From contig CAJTIM010000016.1 in assembly GCA_910576325.1 (NCBI GenBank), forward strand, positions 1-64,000: DNA of 64,000 nt, written 5' to 3'. The notes under the pieces were generated by a model. The model worked only from the letters and a program-made list of their open reading frames with translations, did not search any database and had not been told where the DNA came from. This document shows positions 63,000 through 64,000 of the stretch, piece after piece (positions within the stretch are counted from its first letter, which is position 1; each line of letters starts with the position of its first letter). Source of the DNA: Clostridia bacterium. Lineage in GTDB: Bacteria; Bacillota; Clostridia; Lachnospirales; Lachnospiraceae. Position numbers and translations under genes: made by a program.

Positions 63000-63303
63000 A
63001 TCAATTTACAGGCACATGAACTTGTGACTGGAAATTGATTTTATACGGGTGTATTGGAAGAGATATTACGGAACTGGAATAAAAACAGTAATATCTCTTA
63101 CAATGCACAAATCGATTTACAGACACATGCACTTGTGACTGGAAATTGATTTTATACGGGTGTATTGGAAGAAATATTACGGAACTGGAATAAAAACAGT
63201 AATATCTCTTACAATGCACAAATCGATTTACAGGCACATGCATTTGTGACTGGAAATTGATTTTATACGGGTGTATTGGAAGAGATATTACGGAACTGGA
63301 ATA
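63000..63303 (+). repeat. Tandem array of 111-bp double-hairpin units (2.7 copies)
   Basis: Units begin at 63000, 63111 and 63222. Hairpin one pairs AATCAATTT (or AATCGATTT) with AAATTGATT. Hairpin two pairs GTATTGGAAGAGATATTAC with GTAATATCTCTTACAATGC, 17 of 19, with the loop GGAACTGGAATAAAAACA. The last unit breaks off in that loop at GGAACTGGAATA and runs into GGAGAGAAG, the ribosome binding site of the HD gene. The array makes a long repetitive minus-strand frame that is not a gene. Confidence 0.93.
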
Positions 63304-63317
63304 GGAGAGAAGATAAG

Positions 63318-63911
63318 ATGAAAACAGCATTGACAAGAGAGCAGGCGCTTTCGCTGCTTAGGAAGTACAATAAGGAACCTTTTCATATTCTTCACGGCCT
63401 GACCGTGGAGGGCGTTATGCGCTGGTATGCAAAGGAGCTTGGATACGGAGAGGAAGAGGACTTCTGGGGCATTGCCGGACTTCTTCATGATATTGATTTT
63501 GAATTGTATCCGGAAGAGCACTGCCGGAAGGCTCCGGAGCTTTTAAAAGAAGGCGGCGCAGAAGACGAGCTGATTCATGCGGTGTGCAGTCATGGCTATG
63601 GTTTGGTAAGTGATGTGAAACCGGAGCATGAGATGGAGAAAATTCTTTTTGCCGCAGACGAGCTGACCGGCCTTATCGGGGCGGCGGCGCGGATGCGTCC
63701 TTCCAAGAGCGTGATGGATATGGAGGTTTCCAGTCTCAAGAAGAAATTCAAGGACAAACGCTTTGCGGCCGGCTGCTCCCGGGATGTGATCCGCGACGGT
63801 GCGGAGGTTTTGGGATGGGAGCTGGATAAGCTGTTTTCCATGACCATTGACGCTATGCGATCCTGTGAGGAGCAGGTGGCAAAAGAGATGGAGACTGTGG
63901 CGGAGGGATAG
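63318..63911 (+). CDS. HD-domain hydrolase
   Basis: 197 aa from ATG 63318 after AGGAGAGAAGATAAG. HD metal-binding motif in GIAGLLHDIDFELYPEEH, with a first His in FHILHGLTVEGVMRWY and later His and Asp residues in HAVCSHGYGLVSD and LFAADELTGLIGAAA. Such single-domain proteins cut phosphate esters of nucleotides; the substrate is unknown. Its leader is the 111-bp tandem array. Nothing clear lies in 63912-64000. Confidence 0.88.
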   Translation: MKTALTREQALSLLRKYNKEPFHILHGLTVEGVMRWYAKELGYGEEEDFWGIAGLLHDIDFELYPEEHCRKAPELLKEGGAEDELIHAVCSHGYGLVSDVKPEHEMEKILFAADELTGLIGAAARMRPSKSVMDMEVSSLKKKFKDKRFAAGCSRDVIRDGAEVLGWELDKLFSMTIDAMRSCEEQVAKEMETVAEG

Positions 63912-64000
63912 GATTTAGGCAAAGGCGTCCACAAAGTAAATGAACCGTCATTTTTAAAGTAGAGGCTGTAAAGATTGAGAAAGTGAAGGTGCGGGGAAGA

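Noticed and set aside
63000..63303. Possible CRISPR array
   Set aside because: Units are contiguous with no variable spacers, and 111 bp is far too long; no cas genes are seen.
63001..63336. Minus-strand frame encoding a protein with three identical repeats
   Set aside because: It is produced by the 111-bp tandem DNA array; no ribosome binding site, and the period reflects hairpin DNA, not protein repeats.

Overview
The window looks like a chromosomal segment of a Lachnospiraceae-type (Clostridia) gut bacterium. Supporting signs are a CodY of Firmicutes type, the housekeeping run dgt-dnaG-rpoD-trmK-nif3, GroESL behind a CIRCE operator, ribose-type sugar ABC systems with acidic, Ala/Pro/Glu-rich lipoprotein linkers, and strong AGGAGG ribosome binding sites. 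The genus cannot be fixed by reading alone. No rRNA, tRNA or CRISPR array was seen.

Layout. 1-3.1 kb is an AT-rich accessory end: a tyrosine recombinase on the minus strand, an orphan protein, a small peptide deformylase, a Cys-rich small protein and a macrodomain protein. 3.2-3.6 kb is a gene-free cluster of small hairpins. 3.7-9.5 kb is core: YifB/ComM, DprA, TopA, CodY. 9.6-30.8 kb is a decayed accessory island. It holds a frameshifted gene, a TetR remnant, an intact VanR/VanS-like pair, small orphan genes, a second response regulator with a broken kinase beside a lantibiotic-immunity-type ABC transporter (ATPase plus three permeases), MobC with an oriT-like hairpin but no relaxase, a headless serine recombinase, and an operon of two lipoproteins, an ABC ATPase, two exporter permeases and a cell-wall amidase. 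The island ends in a 47-codon 3' remnant of a transketolase-like gene. A 17-bp direct repeat occurs near both edges (9655 and 30758).

30.8-37.7 kb is core again: groESL, guaB, then an ECF sigma factor, its membrane partner and a DUF4349 lipoprotein. 37.9-52.7 kb holds two CUT2 (ribose/galactose-type) sugar import systems. The first has a binding protein, an ATPase, a permease, a second binding protein, a NarL-type two-component pair and a stand-alone family-1 binding protein. The second has a LacI repressor, a binding protein, an ATPase, a permease and an SGNH esterase. A Fic protein lies between them. 53-63.9 kb has a GH13 protein that has lost catalytic residues, DUF5662, dgt, dnaG, rpoD, trmK, Nif3, a uridine-kinase-like protein and an HD hydrolase.

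The most unusual content is non-coding. A structured intergenic repeat of about 135-190 bp occurs in four near-full copies (22.6, 27.3, 36.4 and 61.2 kb) and two 3' fragments (36.41 and 60.33 kb). Every near-full copy ends in a hairpin followed at once by the AGGAGG ribosome binding site of the next gene. Its stems show paired (compensatory) changes between copies, so the fold itself appears to be kept. One copy also supplies the C-terminus of a membrane protein. Two other families form tandem hairpin arrays (111-bp units at 63.0 kb, 119-bp units at 42.6 kb). They share the 12-mer GGAACTGGAATA with the left edge of one copy of the main repeat. Small hairpins, some with GNRA-type loops, also sit in front of genes and inside a lipoprotein gene.
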